From Pempheris klunzingeri (taxonomy: Eukaryota; Chordata; Actinopteri; Acropomatiformes; Pempheridae): a DNA stretch of 64,000 bases. Position 1 is the first letter of the stretch; each line of letters starts with the position of its first letter. The stretch is from assembly GCF_042242105.1 (NCBI RefSeq), contig NC_092024.1:3419501-3483500 (forward strand). Reading direction: 5' to 3'. Shown piece after piece: positions 61,757-64,000 of this stretch. The notes beneath the pieces are model-generated. The model was not told the DNA's origin and searched no databases. It worked only from the letters and a program-made list of their open reading frames with translations. Both the position numbers and the translations under genes were made by a program.

Positions 61757-62064
61757 CGGGCTGCTGGTGTCGCACTGGCACATGCAGCTGTGCTCACAGA
61801 CTACAGGCTCCGCCGGTTCGTGGCTCTCCTGCTCTACACGGGGATGATGGCACCGGGCATCTTCTCTCCATCAGCCCCAAACACATTACGCATGCGTAAA
61901 GCGCTACCACGTGATCAGCTCAGCCGAACGTAGGAACAGAGGAAGTGGCTCTCTGGCGCCCTCCTCTGTCCAGACTGTGTGTACATATACACACACAGGC
62001 TCGACGTCAGTTTCGTTTCTCTGTAAAGCAAAATTTAGCGGAGCGGAGCGGGAGGAGAGCAGAC
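61757..62064. promoter_or_regulatory. Divergent promoter region between lgals8 and the ISG12-like gene
   Basis: Only 308 bp separate the two start codons, which point away from each other, so 5' UTRs and core promoters must share this DNA. It holds a perfect palindrome TTACGCATGCGTAA (61887-61900), which contains an NRF1-like ACGCATGCGT, an E-box CACGTG (61908-61913) and an ISRE at 62009-62020. CpG content is locally raised. Confidence 0.75.
62009..62020 (+). promoter_or_regulatory. Interferon-stimulated response element (ISRE)
   Basis: AGTTTCGTTTCT matches the ISRE consensus AGTTTCNNTTTCN at every fixed position. It lies 45 bp upstream of the ISG12-like start codon, close to where the start of transcription would be expected. 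ISGF3/IRF binding there would make the gene interferon-inducible. Confidence 0.75.
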
Positions 62065-62909
62065 ATGGTTCCGTGTGAGTACAGCTGTTCCTCTGACTGC
62101 TTCTCATCATGTGTCCTCTCTGTGTGATCGGATGAGCTGCAGGTGTTCATGTCTGCTCTCATGCTGTGTTTCAGGGACTGCGGTCGCTATTGGAGCAGGA
62201 GCAGGTAGGCCTTTGGACCGTGTTCATGCAGACAAGCCATTAACCCCCCCCCTTACTTCCTTACTTTAGTACTCTGGTGTAGTGACTCACAAGTATTTGT
62301 CAGTAAAATGAGAGCAAGGCACAAATAAAGGTTTATATAAGGGGAAAATGAGAAGATCTGAACATGTTGTGGGTGTGTGGGTGTGTATGGGGGGTTAACT
62401 GAATGTGTGCACGTGCAGTGAGTGCTGTGGTGGCGGTGCCAGTCGCTCTGGGGGCGGCAGGTTTCACCTCAGCTGGAATAGCAGCAGGATCTCTTGCTGC
62501 GAAGATGATGTCGGCTGCTGCTGTGGCCAACGGAGGAGGGGTGGTGGCAGGGAGCACGGTGGCTGTGCTGCAGTCTGCAGGTAAACACCACAACCAGGTG
62601 ATTCAGGGGGGGTTTGATTATTCTGTGTTAGTGGTGACGTAAGGAAAGGGGAGTGAGTGTGTGTGGGTGGGGTGGAGGGTGGAACTGAAACCACAAAGTC
62701 ACATTAGGGATCTGAAGTGAACAACTGCAGCATCAACACATATCTATGTGTGTTTGGAAACAGTTCTCTCTGCAGCTCCACACCCCGATAACCTCCTGTG
62801 GAATGTGTCTGCAGGTGCAGCAGGTCTGTCAGGAGCCGCCACTGCAGCTGTGGCCGGAGCAGGAGGAGCAGTGGGGTGGCTGACCAGCTTCATCCCCAGG
62901 AGGTCCTGA
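62065..62909 (+). CDS. ISG12/IFI27-like interferon-inducible protein (four exons)
   Basis: This small hydrophobic Gly/Ala-rich protein belongs to the IFI6/IFI27 family, which act at mitochondria, ER or nuclear envelope in interferon responses and apoptosis. Exons are 62065-62074 (only 10 nt, with the ATG), 62175-62204, 62419-62580 and 62815-62909. All junctions are GT-AG, with three successive phase-1 introns, and 297 nt encode 98 residues. It starts MVPWTAVAIGAGAVSAVVAV; the core VALGAAGFTSAGIAAGSLAA and GVVAGSTVAVLQSAGAAGLS is the family hallmark; it ends GWLTSFIPRRS. Length fits short fish ISG12 proteins. A consensus ISRE lies 45 bp upstream. The exact paralogue (ifi27, ifi27l1/l2 or isg12) cannot be set without phylogeny, so no symbol is given. 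Confidence 0.88.
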
Positions 62910-63020
62910 GGCAGCAAGAAGAATTTGTAGAGCAATTTTAATAGACAGCACTTCTGTGAAATGTTTTAAATAATCTGGTTCAGTGTGTGTGATCCGTTTC
63001 CATTTCACATGGTGTCCACG

Positions 63021-63315
63021 TGTAAATGATGCAAGAGGAAAAACTCACCAGGTCACCTGATTCTGAATATATTGCCTAAGAGGAGGAAAAGCCAAATTTA
63101 GAAATGATTAATCTGATATGTACGGTGGCCCTGAAGGGACAGGGTAAGATGTGTGATTGGACAGAGTTTCTTCATTAGATGTGTTTAGACATTCATTGAA
63201 TAAATTGATTGTGTTTTGTGAAATGATGCAGTGTTTTGACCCTCCAGGCCACTGTAGTGATGTCATAAAACAAGTTTGTGGGAGTATACTCACTGAGTTG
63301 GGGATGTAGCCAATA
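63021..63315 (-). pseudogene. Partial duplicate of lgals8 (microexon plus end of a CRD1 exon)
   Basis: This 295-bp segment is a near-identical but gapped copy of 59917-60261. It carries a copy of the 27-nt microexon (63049-63075) with its splice sites, the TA-flanked MITE (63123-63254, part deleted), and the last 22 nt of the preceding galectin exon with its GT donor (63294-63315). Because host exon and intron sequence outside the MITE is included, this is a segmental duplication, not a second transposon insertion. It encodes no galectin domain by itself. Confidence 0.8.
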
Positions 63316-63331
63316 ATGGATCATTTTAAAA

Positions 63332-63342
63332 AATAAAATAAA
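63332..63342 (+). terminator. Candidate polyadenylation signals for the ISG12-like gene
   Basis: Two overlapping AATAAA hexamers occur at 63332-63337 and 63337-63342. They are the first canonical signals after the stop codon at 62909; the nearer AT-rich sequence has only weak variants. If they are used, the 3' UTR is about 450 nt and contains the galectin duplicate. Confidence 0.4.
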
Positions 63343-63847
63343 ATCAGCATTATAAATCTTTCTCCATCTTTCTGTCTTTTATTATGAAAGTAAAGAATTT
63401 GTTCATGGTATAAAACCCTCAAGTGTGTCATGTCAAATGTTCCCTGCTATAAAGCATCTCCAGACCGTCTGCAGAACTAAGGATTGATCATGTGAGTAAA
63501 CCAGAGACCGATTAGATTGCGACCTGAAAAGTTTTATCTTAGTTTTTAATCCTTTAAATCCAAACATTCTTCAGACATTTCTCTAAAAACCAAACTGGTG
63601 AAAATGAGATCCTGGCTCACTGTCTTTGGTGCATTTAACAGTGTTGATTAATGTGCGTTGTCCCTGCGGACAGAGAGTGAAATCAAAACGATATTCAGAC
63701 CCTGAACAAGGGATGCAGATGAAGCTGAACTACACTGGTTTTGACAAGTCTTGTTTTTGTTCTATTCTTTGTCATGACCTCAGAAATGTTATTTACTTGG
63801 ATGAATGGAGAGCAGAACTGTGTTCCACCCTCTAGTGTTCTGGCTTC
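63343..63847. other. Sequence downstream of the ISG12-like gene
   Basis: A 69-codon open frame at 63626-63835 has no recognisable domain or splice context. Nothing else can be supported. Confidence 0.5.
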
Positions 63848-63883
63848 ATTTCTCAGGAAATGAAACTTAAGCCCAGTATATAA
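63847..63883 (+). promoter_or_regulatory. Possible cytokine/interferon-responsive promoter at the window edge
   Basis: TTCATTTC and GAAATGAA form an inverted repeat around TCAG, giving TTCTCAGGAA (a STAT-like TTC-N4-GAA) overlapping GGAAATGAAACT (63856-63867), which fits the ETS-IRF composite GGAANNGAAA and differs by one base from an ISRE. TATATAA follows at 63877-63883. The spacing suits a core promoter, perhaps of another interferon-induced gene beyond 64000. Confidence 0.35.
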
Positions 63884-64000
63884 CTGCCCAGTTGATGGCT
63901 TTAGAGCAGGACTCTCTCCGTAGCCCTGCACCTTAGTAAAGATCTGTGTAATCTGGCTGGTGCAGTTGTTCTGTCAGGAGCTGTCCGAAGAGAACACATG

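Noticed and set aside
63626..63835. 69-codon open frame with a Cys-rich start
   Set aside because: It has no conserved motif, no splice context and no family resemblance; it is most likely chance.

Overview
Organism: The window reads as nuclear DNA of a ray-finned fish, most likely a spiny-rayed (percomorph) teleost. Genes are split into vertebrate-type exons with GT-AG introns. Four protein genes can be reassembled exon by exon into vertebrate orthologues. The introns carry dinucleotide microsatellites and small non-autonomous DNA transposons, some with ends I recognise from percomorph genomes. The species cannot be named from sequence alone. Layout: (1) 1-5.3 kb, + strand: the last three coding exons and 3' UTR of arid1b, the large BAF-type SWI/SNF chromatin-remodelling subunit. 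(2) 5.3-10.4 kb: intergenic, with no gene that I can support; TMEM242, which lies between these genes in human, is not seen. (3) 10.4-56.65 kb, + strand: zdhhc14, a DHHC palmitoyltransferase, with a CpG-rich promoter, a probable non-coding first exon and nine coding exons (510 codons) spread over 44 kb. One of its introns has the AT-AC ends and branch site of a U12-type intron. (4) 57.4-61.8 kb, - strand: lgals8, a tandem-repeat galectin of eight coding exons (296 residues), with a 27-nt microexon as the linker between its two sugar-binding domains. (5) 62.07-62.91 kb, + strand: a four-exon ISG12/IFI27-like gene (98 residues). It is divergent from lgals8 across about 308 bp that contain a consensus interferon-stimulated response element. 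(6) 63.0-63.3 kb: a partial duplicate of lgals8 sequence downstream of the ISG12 gene, followed near the window edge by an IRF/STAT-like site and a TATA box that may belong to another gene. Logic: arid1b next to zdhhc14 matches human 6q25 (ARID1B-ZDHHC14), which supports calling these the 1B and 14 paralogues rather than ARID1A and ZDHHC18. zdhhc14 and lgals8 converge. lgals8 and the ISG12-like gene form a head-to-head pair, so an intracellular danger lectin may share promoter DNA with an interferon-induced gene. The main points for follow-up are the U12 intron, the histidine-rich tail of zdhhc14, the galectin microexon and altered first sugar-binding motif, the ISRE-bearing divergent promoter, and the duplicated galectin fragment lying antisense in the probable ISG12 3' UTR.
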